Source: a virus. Taken from it: 22,629 nt of DNA. The position numbers were made by a program, and so were the translations under genes. Under the pieces are notes generated by a model. That model did not search any database. It was not told the DNA's origin and was given only the letters and a program-made list of their open reading frames with translations. The stretch is taken from positions 1 through 22,629 of the IMG/VR virus record IMGVR_UViG_3300027659_000227. The stretch is one strand, 5' to 3'. Below are positions 1-8,500 of the stretch, piece after piece (the first letter of the stretch is position 1; each line of letters begins with the position of its first letter).

Positions 1-441
1 TGATAATGTATAATCAGGATTAAAATATGGTAGTATTTGCTCTATTATTTGTGTTCCGTCTTCAGTATTTCGAACAAATATGTTTAGCGAAAAATTAAAA
101 TTATATGGAGTTGAGTATGTAGTTTTTATTTCTGTATTCGATTTAGGAGCAAAATATTTTTGAAACGCAGAAACTTTTCTCAACGGATCGTATACGATTG
201 AATCTAATTCAAACGTCATTCTAGGTAGGTTTATTTGAACTTCTTTTGATAAATTTGGATCTTGCGCTAATCGTTGATAGAATTTTTCTTTTGACATATA
301 TGTCATAGGAACAACAATTCTTTCAATTTCTACAGTATTTTCTTTATTATATCTCTTGAGCATAATGTTGTTAAACATTGTGCCAAAAGCAACAACAAGT
401 TTGCGTGTAATTCTATGGTAGAAATGTGCGTTAGATAACAT
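1..441 (-). CDS. gp15: gp15-like tail completion / sheath stabiliser (partial)
   Basis: The N-terminal 147 codons are present; the gene runs off the left edge of the window. In T4, gp15 is the hexameric tail terminator that caps the contracted or extended sheath and tail tube and joins the tail to the neck. I translated this part by hand. It shares with T4 gp15 the blocks VPxTYxSKExF (about residues 46-56), LPRxxxxL (about 74-81) and, most clearly, QIIEQILPYFNP (about 132-143), matching T4 QIVEQILPYFQP in the same order and spacing. The ATG overlaps the gp14 stop by one base (TAATG), so translation is probably coupled. The gp13-gp14-gp15 order is that of T4. The family call is confident; the missing C-terminus cannot be judged. 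Confidence 0.88.
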   Translation of the reverse strand, partial: MLSNAHFYHRITRKLVVAFGTMFNNIMLKRYNKENTVEIERIVVPMTYMSKEKFYQRLAQDPNLSKEVQINLPRMTFELDSIVYDPLRKVSAFQKYFAPKSNTEIKTTYSTPYNFNFSLNIFVRNTEDGTQIIEQILPYFNPDYTLS

Positions 442-1313
442 TAAGTTTCATCCGATGATCCGAATGGATTTGTTTCAGTCCAATCTAATATATTATCTGC
501 TTCGCTTTCGACAATAATGTTATCATCTGCATCATTTTGATTATCCATAATATTACCTGATTGCATTATCCAGCTAGCAGAACTATTAAATCCTTTAATG
601 TGTTGATTCGCAACAAATGTTCCTTTGATATTTCTTAATCGTAAAATTCTTGTTGCTTTATCAAAATCTGCTACATATGCTTTTATTGAAGCGGCACTAT
701 ATGAATTGCCTTGATATACAGGTTCACCTATTTCAAAATTACCAACGCCACCTGCTGCAACAGTAAAGTTTATTGCGTATGATTGTCTATTTTGGATTTC
801 ATCAATTTCAAAAATACCTGTGTCAAATAATTCTCCATTATATTTAAATGTTTCTATTGTTAGTCCAAACATATATGGGGCAATTTTTCCTGCTTGAAAG
901 AAGTTTTTTTCTTCTTCAACTCTTTTAATTTCCATTAATTTTTGTTGAACAGGAAGCCATATAAGATCTCCTTCTTTCGGAGAATTTCGAGTTGCGTTTG
1001 GAATAAATCTAGAAAAAGTTCTTCGTGCTACTGCTATTTTGGCGTTTTTTTGAATCTCTAATCCAAATTTACTAAAAAATTCTTGATTACCTTCAAAGTC
1101 ATTAAAAGTTTCCATGTATACATCAATAGTATACGATTCGTTGAAGTATTTTACTGTATCATCACCGAACAGTTCATCAATAGTTGATTGCGATGCTCTA
1201 GGTAGGTAGATTACATCGATACCATGATTTTTTATTGATTCTAGAATTAAATCTTCAACAAGAAATTGTTCTCTTGTAGCGTCTTGATTGTTGAAGTATA
1301 CTGAAGTTGGCAT
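441..1313 (-). CDS. gp14: gp14-like neck protein
   Basis: A 290-aa neck protein. In T4, gp14 together with gp13 completes the DNA-filled head and makes the site where the tail attaches. T4-like blocks are YLPRxxxxxxDELFGDD (about residues 36-52), NDFEGNQEFFSKFGLEIQ (71-88) and SPKEGDLIWLP (111-121), which match T4 gp14 YVPRE, FGEDL, SFEGYEGQKSFFSNFGMQVQ and PKEGDLIYFP. Residues about 191-250 (GNFEIGEPVYQG to IKGFNSSAS) look like a small beta-rich 'GExVYQG' module that T4 gp14 lacks; I recall similar modules in marine phage virion proteins. The tail is acidic. The ATG lies 1 nt after the gp13 stop, with a weak GGTGGG in the gp13 end serving as ribosome binding site. The assignment is supported by motif and by synteny with gp13 and gp15. 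Confidence 0.92.
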   Translation of the reverse strand: MPTSVYFNNQDATREQFLVEDLILESIKNHGIDVIYLPRASQSTIDELFGDDTVKYFNESYTIDVYMETFNDFEGNQEFFSKFGLEIQKNAKIAVARRTFSRFIPNATRNSPKEGDLIWLPVQQKLMEIKRVEEEKNFFQAGKIAPYMFGLTIETFKYNGELFDTGIFEIDEIQNRQSYAINFTVAAGGVGNFEIGEPVYQGNSYSAASIKAYVADFDKATRILRLRNIKGTFVANQHIKGFNSSASWIMQSGNIMDNQNDADDNIIVESEADNILDWTETNPFGSSDET

Positions 1314-1314
1314 A

Positions 1315-2076
1315 TTAGCCCACCATCATTTGCGGTGGAGCCTCATATACATCACGAAGTTTTTCTTCAAGCGCAGCAACTTCAATTACAGCATCATTGT
1401 ATATCTTTTCACCATTTACAACTAATCCACCTGGTAATGTATAATTTGTATATTTTGTTAAATTAGATCCCCATTGTTCTTTGAACAATGCAGTGGTATA
1501 ATCCTTAACCCATGTATCATTAAATACTTTTGAATAAGAATTCGGATCAACAACTCTATAACAATGAAATACTAGATAGTCGCCAACAGCAATTCTGCCG
1601 CTCCAATCCATCAATATTTTTAATTGATTTATTTTTTTATTATATGTAAACGGTAGTTCGCCCGTTACAATCATATCTAATGTTGCTAGATGTTCGCGCG
1701 CAATAACATAATATGTGTATGATGAAGATAAAAGATTGTAAAAATCGTTTAAACGAATTTGATAATTAATATCAAAAATATTAAACCCTTGTTCGCTTGA
1801 GGAACTAACGCTTCCAGAATTAATTGGCAAAACTCTACTGACGCCTACTATAGAATCAGCTAATGTCACATAGCTGTTAGCAATATCTCCTGATGTGACA
1901 AGATGGGCTAGGTATAATTCCTCAGTTCCATCGTAATGATAGTCTCTAAACTTTGAAAGAGCATCATCTATTCGATCGTCTAGCTGATCGTCATCAACAT
2001 TAATATCAATTACTGGAAATCCTAATTTTCTTAGGCAGTAATCTTTTAATTGTTCTCTGGTAGTTGGTGTAGCCAT
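1315..2076 (-). CDS. gp13: gp13-like neck protein
   Basis: A 253-aa protein homologous to T4 gp13, the neck component that closes the portal after packaging and binds gp14 and gp15. The N-terminus has the T4 pattern (LKDYCLRKLGFPVIDINV, then a DDRIDDAL-type stretch and a YHYDG block, compare T4 LKDVILRRLGAPIINVEL, YHFDG). The C-terminus has WVKDYTTALFKEQWG, LPGGLVVNGEKI and a final MMVG, compare T4 WVKDYATALAKELNG, LPGGVTIDGQRL and ILVG. It is shorter than T4 gp13 (309 aa), mainly in the middle. An AAGG ribosome binding site lies about 8 nt before the ATG. It is followed with a 1-nt gap by gp14, so the two are probably made together. Confidence 0.93.
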   Translation of the reverse strand: MATPTTREQLKDYCLRKLGFPVIDINVDDDQLDDRIDDALSKFRDYHYDGTEELYLAHLVTSGDIANSYVTLADSIVGVSRVLPINSGSVSSSSEQGFNIFDINYQIRLNDFYNLLSSSYTYYVIAREHLATLDMIVTGELPFTYNKKINQLKILMDWSGRIAVGDYLVFHCYRVVDPNSYSKVFNDTWVKDYTTALFKEQWGSNLTKYTNYTLPGGLVVNGEKIYNDAVIEVAALEEKLRDVYEAPPQMMVG

Positions 2077-2110
2077 TTAAATACCTTCATGCGCATCTAC
2101 CAATATTTAG

Positions 2111-2731
2111 TTAATTTAAAATTAATTCTGTCAAGCTATCTGCTGACCCAACAACACCTTTAAGAAAAGTATTAAATGAGATACTAACTCGAGTTTGTTT
2201 TGCAACTACTGTTTCGACCATATGAACAAAATTAGATGGAAATAGATATAATCTACCTTGGGTTGCTTCCAACCACCATGATTCTGAATTATACTTATTA
2301 TAAGAAACTGTATTAACTCTAATTTCTCTCATATTGTGATTAGTTGTATTGGAATTAAAAAAATGTATTTTATCTTCTTCTGAAGATTGGAGATAAAATA
2401 CACCTGAAACATAACTATTCGGATGTGAGTGTTTATGGTGATATTGACCAGAGTCGGTATAATTTGCCCAAGATTGAGTTATATACACAGAGACTTCATT
2501 TGGATTGATTGCTAATGCATTGTTGCAATAGTCTTGGATACTTTCATCAAAAAATGATTTAAGATGATTTAATTCTGGATAATCATATACAATGTTACGA
2601 GGTTTGCTCGTTAAATTTCCGGAATTACTTCTCCGTTCAAAATTTAATACAGTTTCTTTTTCAATATCACTCACATCCCTATTCAATTCATATATTCCAA
2701 CTGGAGTTGGAAAAAGATCAAGTATAGCCAT
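2111..2731 (-). CDS. 2OG-Fe(II) oxygenase, small phage type
   Basis: A 206-aa protein resembling the phage/marine family TIGR02466 of putative 2-oxoglutarate/Fe(II)-dependent oxygenases. Visible signatures are an N-terminal LFPTPVGIYEL, then W88xN90, a histidine cluster YHHKHSHPNSYVSGVFYL (residues 97-114, with H101 and H103 the likely first metal-binding region), GRLYLFPSNFVHMVE (159-173, with H170 the likely distal iron ligand), and R181 in RVSISFN as the likely 2-oxoglutarate-binding arginine. The fold would be a double-stranded beta helix. It has an excellent GAGGAA ribosome binding site. It sits between fibre-associated small genes and gp13, so a virion protein could be its substrate, but nothing in the sequence identifies one. 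It differs from the second oxygenase at 16720-17310, which has a classical HxD motif. Confidence 0.8.
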   Translation of the reverse strand: MAILDLFPTPVGIYELNRDVSDIEKETVLNFERRSNSGNLTSKPRNIVYDYPELNHLKSFFDESIQDYCNNALAINPNEVSVYITQSWANYTDSGQYHHKHSHPNSYVSGVFYLQSSEEDKIHFFNSNTTNHNMREIRVNTVSYNKYNSESWWLEATQGRLYLFPSNFVHMVETVVAKQTRVSISFNTFLKGVVGSADSLTELILN

Positions 2732-2756
2732 AACAATTCCTCAATTAATAATTAAA

Positions 2757-3122
2757 TTATGTAATAGAAACTTCAACCCAATTTAATTCAGCTTCATTCC
2801 ACTCATAAGATTTACCGTCATTAGGTTTAGCAACAGGTGCGTCCCAATTAGCTGTTGTGTTATTTAACACCCAAGATGGATATGGTTTTGGTGGAACGAA
2901 TGCATCTATACTGGCATTATATGTAAAACCAATGCCAGCATAATTTTTACGCATGTTTCCATTGTAAGAAGTTTGCTTCCAGGTGCCACCGAACAATCGT
3001 TCGCAGAAAGCAGCACCGATGTGTTCTTTTTCAACACCGTTAGCGTCTGATGTGTCTGCGTTCCCTACGACAACAATTCGTAAGACAACATTATTTGCGT
3101 CTAATTCTGCAAAGTGTGCCAT
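2757..3122 (-). CDS. Conserved marine-phage protein of unknown function
   Basis: A 121-aa protein starting MAHFAELDANNVVLR, followed by FGGTWKQTSYNG, KNYAGIGFTYN, PPKPYPSW and a C-terminal YEWNEAELNWVEV. I recall close relatives as a widespread uncharacterised protein in T4-like cyanophages and other marine phages, often beside fibre genes, but no function is established that I know of. It is rich in aromatic residues and has no signal peptide or membrane segment. A CGGAG ribosome binding site precedes the ATG. Its place between the fibre genes and the small oxygenase suggests a virion or fibre-accessory role, which is inference from position only. Confidence 0.75.
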   Translation of the reverse strand: MAHFAELDANNVVLRIVVVGNADTSDANGVEKEHIGAAFCERLFGGTWKQTSYNGNMRKNYAGIGFTYNASIDAFVPPKPYPSWVLNNTTANWDAPVAKPNDGKSYEWNEAELNWVEVSIT

Positions 3123-3155
3123 TGATAAACTCCGTAAGTTATTTTATTATCTATT

Positions 3156-3449
3156 TTAACCATTTAATAAATTTTCATGGTTGTTAATGTTGTTAATTTG
3201 TTCTTCAGTCCATATTGTATTAATGGAATCTTCAAACGCCTTAATTTTTTCCATTGTTTCTTCAACTTCTTTTTTAGATGGACATGGTCTAGGGTCGTCC
3301 CAGCGAGAAAACCCTACACCACCTGTCCATTCCCATTTTGCTCCTGGTCTTAACAATTCAATCGCTTCATTAATTCCATATAGCTGATATACTTTTTCAC
3401 GATTAGTTAATACTTTATCACCAATGTATTTCTTATCAACCTTACTCAT
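3156..3449 (-). CDS. Small hypothetical protein, possible fibre accessory
   Basis: A 97-aa protein of unknown function. The N-terminus is basic, the middle reads ELLRPGAKWEWTG, GVGFSRWDDPRPCPSKKEVEE, and the C-terminal third is predicted helical and charged. The layout of a short tryptophan-containing beta stretch, W-x-D-P-x-P-x-P, then a helix beginning with an acidic run, recalls small proteins placed after tail-fibre genes (XkdW-like or fibre-chaperone-like), but this is thematic resemblance and not a confirmed homology. It has a strong GGAGGT ribosome binding site with a short spacer and lies directly downstream of the 497-aa fibre gene, so an assembly role is plausible. Confidence 0.65.
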   Translation of the reverse strand: MSKVDKKYIGDKVLTNREKVYQLYGINEAIELLRPGAKWEWTGGVGFSRWDDPRPCPSKKEVEETMEKIKAFEDSINTIWTEEQINNINNHENLLNG

Positions 3450-3474
3450 AATACCTCCAAAATAAAATTATATA

Positions 3475-4968
3475 TTATGCTCCAAAGTTTTGTTTTGCGC
3501 CCAATAATGTATATGTTGCAGAACCAGTCTTAAGAATTGTAAACGAATAGATATCTATCGCATTAGCATTTGGTGTTGGGGCAGTGCCACCAGACCAGTT
3601 GATTGTTGTATTTGCGCCGTCTAATTGAACAAAGTTGATTGCATATGGAGTTGCTCCGTTCTTCACAAGAACAGCAACGCTCAATGTTCTATTCGTTGGC
3701 ATCAATGTATTAAGAGTAATCGTTGAATTGCCTCTAATATTCAATGTTGAATTTGCTGTTGAGTTAGCTGATAGATATGTAACAGAGCCGTCGTTAATCA
3801 ACGAAATTTCCAAATTTGCGCCAAGAGCGGTTGCAGAAACATTCGCTCTTTCAACTATTTCGCGAACAGATGTGGTTCCTACGATATGAAGCGCGGCTTC
3901 TGGAGTTGTTGTTCCAACACCGACTTCATTATTGAAAGCATCAACAAACAATGTTCCAGAATCGAAATTTACGTTTCCAGAAACGCCGTTAACAACAGTC
4001 AACGTATTTGCTTCAACATTTGCAACCAAAGTTGCCAAATAGCTGTTTGCAAATGTAATTACGTTGCCGACGTGATCGTTATCTGGTAGTCCATCAAAAA
4101 GTTTATATTTACCATCAGAAGCATCGCGAGCCAATCCAGTTTGAAGGAAACTGCCGCCAGTATTTTTACTGCCAATAAATCCAATATCGACAATGTCGTT
4201 AATAATGTTATTTGATGCTAGATAAATGAGAGAGTCTTCTACAGCATATGTAGCAACGTTAATAAATGTTGTGTTACCTTCTAGGAAAATATTTCCTGAG
4301 ATATTAATGTCTTGGGTGACGTTCAATGATCCAGTAATTGTTCCACCAACAAGCAAATTAGAATTGTTAGCGGCTGTATATGCTAAATTTGCTTGACCAT
4401 AAGCAGCATTGGCTTGAGCATACGCATTCTGACCTGTTGTTTGCGCAGTATTAGCAGCACCATAAGCGCTATTAGCCTGTCCATAAGCATTTTGAGCAGT
4501 TGTTTGGGCTGTATTGGCAGCACCATAAGCAGTATTTGCTTGACCATAGGCATCTTGAGCAGTCGTTTGAGCAGTGTTAGCAGCTCCATATGCGTTTTGA
4601 GCAGTTGTTTGGGCAGTGTTAGCAGCTGTATATGCTAGATTTGCCTGTCCATACGCATTCTGCGCAGTTGTTTGGGCTGTATTGGCAGCACCATAAGCAG
4701 TATTTGCTTGACCATAAGCATTTTGAGCGGTCGTTTGAGCAGTATTTGCTTGACCATAAGCATTTTGAGCGGTCGTTTGAGCAGTATTGGCAGCACCGTA
4801 TGCAGCACCTACTGTTGATTCTTTAGCAAGCGCAAATCCACCTGCAGTTGAACCATCTTGAACGACAACTGTATCCTTATCTGTATCGATAAGGATTTCG
4901 CCAACAGCACCAGTTGTGTTAGCGATGTTCGCTGAATCATAGCGTCTAAATTGTAGTGTTGTTGGCAT
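3475..4968 (-). CDS. Tail fibre-like protein with alanine heptad shaft
   Basis: A 497-aa virion fibre protein. Residues about 1-50 (TTLQFRRYDSANIA, GEILIDTDKDTVVVQDG) resemble the N-terminal domain seen in the phage major tropism determinant and many phage fibres. Residues about 55-200 are AYGxANT/AQTTAQN heptads. Residues about 200-330 hold a module (ITGSLNVTQDI, EDSLIYLASNN, DGKYKLFDGLP, ATLVANVEAN) also found twice in the 2742-aa protein. Near residue 350, VGVGTTTPEAALHI is the 'VGIGTTxPxxxLHV' signature common just before fibre tip or chaperone regions. Residues about 375-497 form a C-terminal beta domain ending LLGAKQNFGA. Two tandem TATAAATA late promoters and a GAGAGAG ribosome binding site precede it. 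It may pair with, or substitute for, the giant fibre; no receptor-binding motif was identified. Confidence 0.82.
   Translation of the reverse strand: MPTTLQFRRYDSANIANTTGAVGEILIDTDKDTVVVQDGSTAGGFALAKESTVGAAYGAANTAQTTAQNAYGQANTAQTTAQNAYGQANTAYGAANTAQTTAQNAYGQANLAYTAANTAQTTAQNAYGAANTAQTTAQDAYGQANTAYGAANTAQTTAQNAYGQANSAYGAANTAQTTGQNAYAQANAAYGQANLAYTAANNSNLLVGGTITGSLNVTQDINISGNIFLEGNTTFINVATYAVEDSLIYLASNNIINDIVDIGFIGSKNTGGSFLQTGLARDASDGKYKLFDGLPDNDHVGNVITFANSYLATLVANVEANTLTVVNGVSGNVNFDSGTLFVDAFNNEVGVGTTTPEAALHIVGTTSVREIVERANVSATALGANLEISLINDGSVTYLSANSTANSTLNIRGNSTITLNTLMPTNRTLSVAVLVKNGATPYAINFVQLDGANTTINWSGGTAPTPNANAIDIYSFTILKTGSATYTLLGAKQNFGA
4370..4810 (-). repeat. Alanine heptad repeat block in the 497-aa fibre
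   Basis: About 20 consecutive 21-nt units encode heptads of the types AYGQANT, AYGAANT and AQTTAQN. Alanine occupies positions 1 and 5 of nearly every heptad. The same units dominate the 2742-aa protein. Many units differ only at synonymous sites. Confidence 0.9.
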
Positions 4969-5013
4969 TGATATGTCTCTCTCTGTTTAAATTAATTGCA
5001 ACCAATAAAAATT

Positions 5014-5021
5014 TATTTATA
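5014..5021 (-). promoter_or_regulatory. Phage late promoter -10, TATAAATA (proximal)
   Basis: A perfect match on the minus strand to the T4-type late promoter octamer TATAAATA, in the 89-nt gap between the giant fibre gene and the 497-aa fibre gene, about 45 nt before the ATG. It is recognised in T4 by the phage sigma factor gp55. AT-rich DNA yields such octamers by chance, but their placement in the rare intergenic gaps supports function. Confidence 0.6.
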
Positions 5022-5042
5022 AAAAAACTGAACATCCGAATA

Positions 5043-5050
5043 TATTTATA
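5043..5050 (-). promoter_or_regulatory. Phage late promoter -10, TATAAATA (distal)
   Basis: A second perfect TATAAATA on the minus strand, 29 nt upstream of the first, in the same gap before the 497-aa fibre gene and just after the stop codon of the giant fibre gene. The two could act as tandem late promoters giving the downstream fibre and neck genes independent transcription. Confidence 0.55.
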
Positions 5051-5057
5051 AAAACAA

Positions 5058-5530
5058 TCAATTCAAGTCAGAATATTCTCTTAAATCGTCATTACTCATT
5101 AAGTCTAAATCTTCGTCTGGACCCATATTTCTGTCTGCGCTATCAAATCTTGTAATTGCGCCGCCAGACATTAAATCCTGACCTAGAGTTGTGTATCCTA
5201 GCATAAAGTCCGTAGGAGTAAATGTCAATGAATTCATGACGTCAAATGCTGGTAAATTGTCAAATGTTTGCGTCAATGCTTCATCTAGAAGATCTGTTGG
5301 TGTTATGTGATTTATGGAATTGTTTAGATTATATGATATTTTAGTAACGCCCTCTAATAAATCATACACCAATCCATCGTTTTTATTTCTAACGTGTCCG
5401 CTGTTCATCAAGTCATTTACAAATGCATCAGTTACATTTAACAAATCGGAATTAGATAAATTGCTACTTATGGCATTCATCAAATCGCCAATTATCTTAT
5501 CGTATAATAAGTCCTCTGGCAAATAATCAA
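5058..5530 (-). other. Acidic D-L-L/M-rich C-terminal tail of the giant fibre
   Basis: Roughly the last 155 residues leave the repeat style and read as helical segments punctuated by Asp-Leu-Leu/Met or close variants: PEDLL, GDLM, SDLL, NDLM, YDLL, TDLL, FDVM, TDFM, QDLM and LDLM. I know no family for it. Confidence 0.7.
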
Positions 5531-8500
5531 TAACAAAATTATTTCTCAAGAACTTCAATAAATTTCTGTAGTAGCTGATTTGTGTGGATGGATCGTTTGC
5601 AGTGAATCGGAGACGAACTTGACCGCTGCTTACATCTGCATTGAATACACCAACATTTGACCCTATAGTTGATTTTCCATATTCAACAATATTTGCTGTT
5701 GTGCCATCATGAATAATCATGGCTTCCAATGCAGCAAATCCATATAAACTTTCTACTTGTAACTGATACTTACCACTTCTATATGTCGTTGCAGAGAACG
5801 TATCGATTGTTTCAGTTGTAATAGTTGTGGTATTATATTTGTTTTGCGATGATGTAGTATTAAAGGATACATTTGCATTACCATTTACGCCAGCGCTTAC
5901 TGAGACACTTACAGTTTCAGTATTGACGAAATTAATGCTATTAGCGTTAAGTGTTCCAGTGCTGTTTTGCGAAACTTTAATATTTGATAGTGATCCACCA
6001 CCACCGCCGCCAGGAATAGTAACAGTCACTGCACTTCCAGTTGCGGTTGTTGTTACTCCATCACCGACAAAATTAATACTCTCAACTGCACTTGCAACTT
6101 GTGTGCCTTCATCTCTCACACTTATATTTGCAGCTGCACCAACCGATGTGAATGAAATATTTGCGTTTCCATTTGCGGAATCAGAAACTGTTATTGTTAC
6201 TGTTGCAGTGTTAACAAAATTTAATTGTTTTCCAGAGAGAATCGATCCATTATTTTGAGAAACACGAACTGTGCTCGCAGCACTATTAGCAGCTCCATAC
6301 GCATTCTGCGCAGTTGTTTGAGCAGTATTCGCTGCTCCATAAGCACTGTTTGCTTGACCGTAGGCAGCATTTGCTTGTCCGTATGCATTCTGAGCAGTTG
6401 TCTGAGCAGTGTTAGCAGCACCGTAGGCACTGTTCGCTTGTCCGTATGCATTCTGAGCAGTTGTCTGAGCAGTGTTAGCAGCACCGTAGGCGCTGTTCGC
6501 TTGTCCGTAGGCAGCATTTGCTTGTCCGTATGCATTCTGCGCAGTTGTTTGAGCAGTATTCGCTGCTCCATAAGCAGCATTTGCTTGTCCGTATGCATTC
6601 TGAGCAGTTGTCTGAGCAGTGTTAGCAGCACCATAGGCGCTGTTCGCTTGACCATATGCGTTTTGAGCAGTTGTCTGAGCGGTGTTAGCAGCTGTGTATG
6701 CTAGATTTGCTTGAGCATATGCGCTGTTCGCTTGATTATATGCAGCTGTAGAGTCTCCACCACCAGAACCACCGATAGAAAATATTGCAATATTTGCGTT
6801 ACCATCACCAGAATCAGTGACAGCGATAGTTACATTTGCAGTGTTGACAAAGTTTAATTGTTTTCCAGAAAGGGTTGATCCACCATTTGCGGATACACGA
6901 ACTGTATTTGCTGCTGTGTTTGCTTGACCATAGGCAGCGTTCGCTTGCCCATACGCATTTTGTGCTGTTGTCTGAGCAGTGTTCGCAGCGCCATACGCAT
7001 TTTGTGCTGTTGTCTGAGCGGTGTTAGCAGCTCCATAAGCGTTTTGAGCAGTAGTTTGTGCAGTATTTGCCGCACCATATGCATTTTGAGCAGTTGTCTG
7101 AGCTGTATTGGCGGCTGTGTATGCTAGATTTGCTTGACCATATGCATTTTGTGCTGTAGTCTGAGCAGTATTGGCAGCAGTATAAGCAGCATTGGCTTGT
7201 CCATATGCACTATTCGCTTGATTATGTGCAACTGTTATTGTTGGTTCAATTACAATATTACCAACCATTCCACTATGAGCAGTGCACTGATAAACATATG
7301 TGTTTCCACCAAGTTCAAAAGGCACCTTCCAATAAAGTTTACCCGTAACCTTGCCTTGAGCGTTGGATCCAGTGCTCACTGTGCCGTCTGTTGCTACATG
7401 CGTCAATCCTGTATCATAATTTGCGCCGCCATTCGATACACGAATTGCAAACGGATGACCAGCATTGTTTAAATTAAATGCAATTGTTTCGCCAGCACGC
7501 ACATAAATTGTAGGATCATCTATTGCGGAGCCATATTGATCAAACCGATATGCTGTTGCTCCGTTATTTGTGACAGCAAGTTCAGTTACTGCTGGCTGAT
7601 AGTCTGAATTAGCCTGAGCATACGCATTCTGAGCAGTCGTTTGAGCAGTGTTAGCAGCTCCATATGCGTTTTGAGCAGTTGTCTGAGCAGTATTGGCAGC
7701 ATTATAAGCATTATTTGCCTGACCGTATGCGTTTTGTGCTGTAGTTTGAGCGGTATTTGCTGCTGTGTATGCTAGATTCGCTTGACCGTATGCATTCTGA
7801 GCAGTCGTTTGTGCAGTATTAGCAGCACCGTATGCTGAATTCGCTTGATTGTATGCATTTCCAGCAGTTGTCTGAGCAGTGTTAGCAGCACCGTATGCAT
7901 TTTGTGCTGTTGATTGCGCGGTATTGGCAGCTGTATACGCTAGATTTGCCTGACCATAAGCATTTTGTGCTGTTGTCTGAGCTGTATTCGCAGCGCCATA
8001 GGCATTCTGAGCAGTCGTTTGAGCAGTGTTAGCAGCACCGTATGCATTTTGTGCTGTTGATTGTGCTGTATTAGCAGCACCATAAGCGTTTTGCGCTGTA
8101 GTTTGTGCTGTATTGGCAGCACCGTAAGCATCTTGGGCTGTCGTTTGTGCAGTATTAGCCGCTGTGTATGCTAAATTTGCTTGACCGTATGCGGAATTGG
8201 CTTGATTATGAGCAGAGGTTAAATTTGCTTGTGTTGCAACAGTATTACCGCCAACAGTTAAATGCTGCGCTTCAATATTAGCAACCAAAGTTGCATAATA
8301 ACTATTAGCAAAATTAATTACGTTACCAACATGATCAACATCTGGTAGTCCATCAAAAAGTTTATATTTTCCGTCAGAAGCATCGCGAGCCAATCCAGTT
8401 TGACTGAAAACGCCACTTGTGTTTTTAGCACCAATAAAACCAATATCAACTGTATCTGATGAATTATTATTTGCTGCGAGATACAACAATGGATCAGAAA

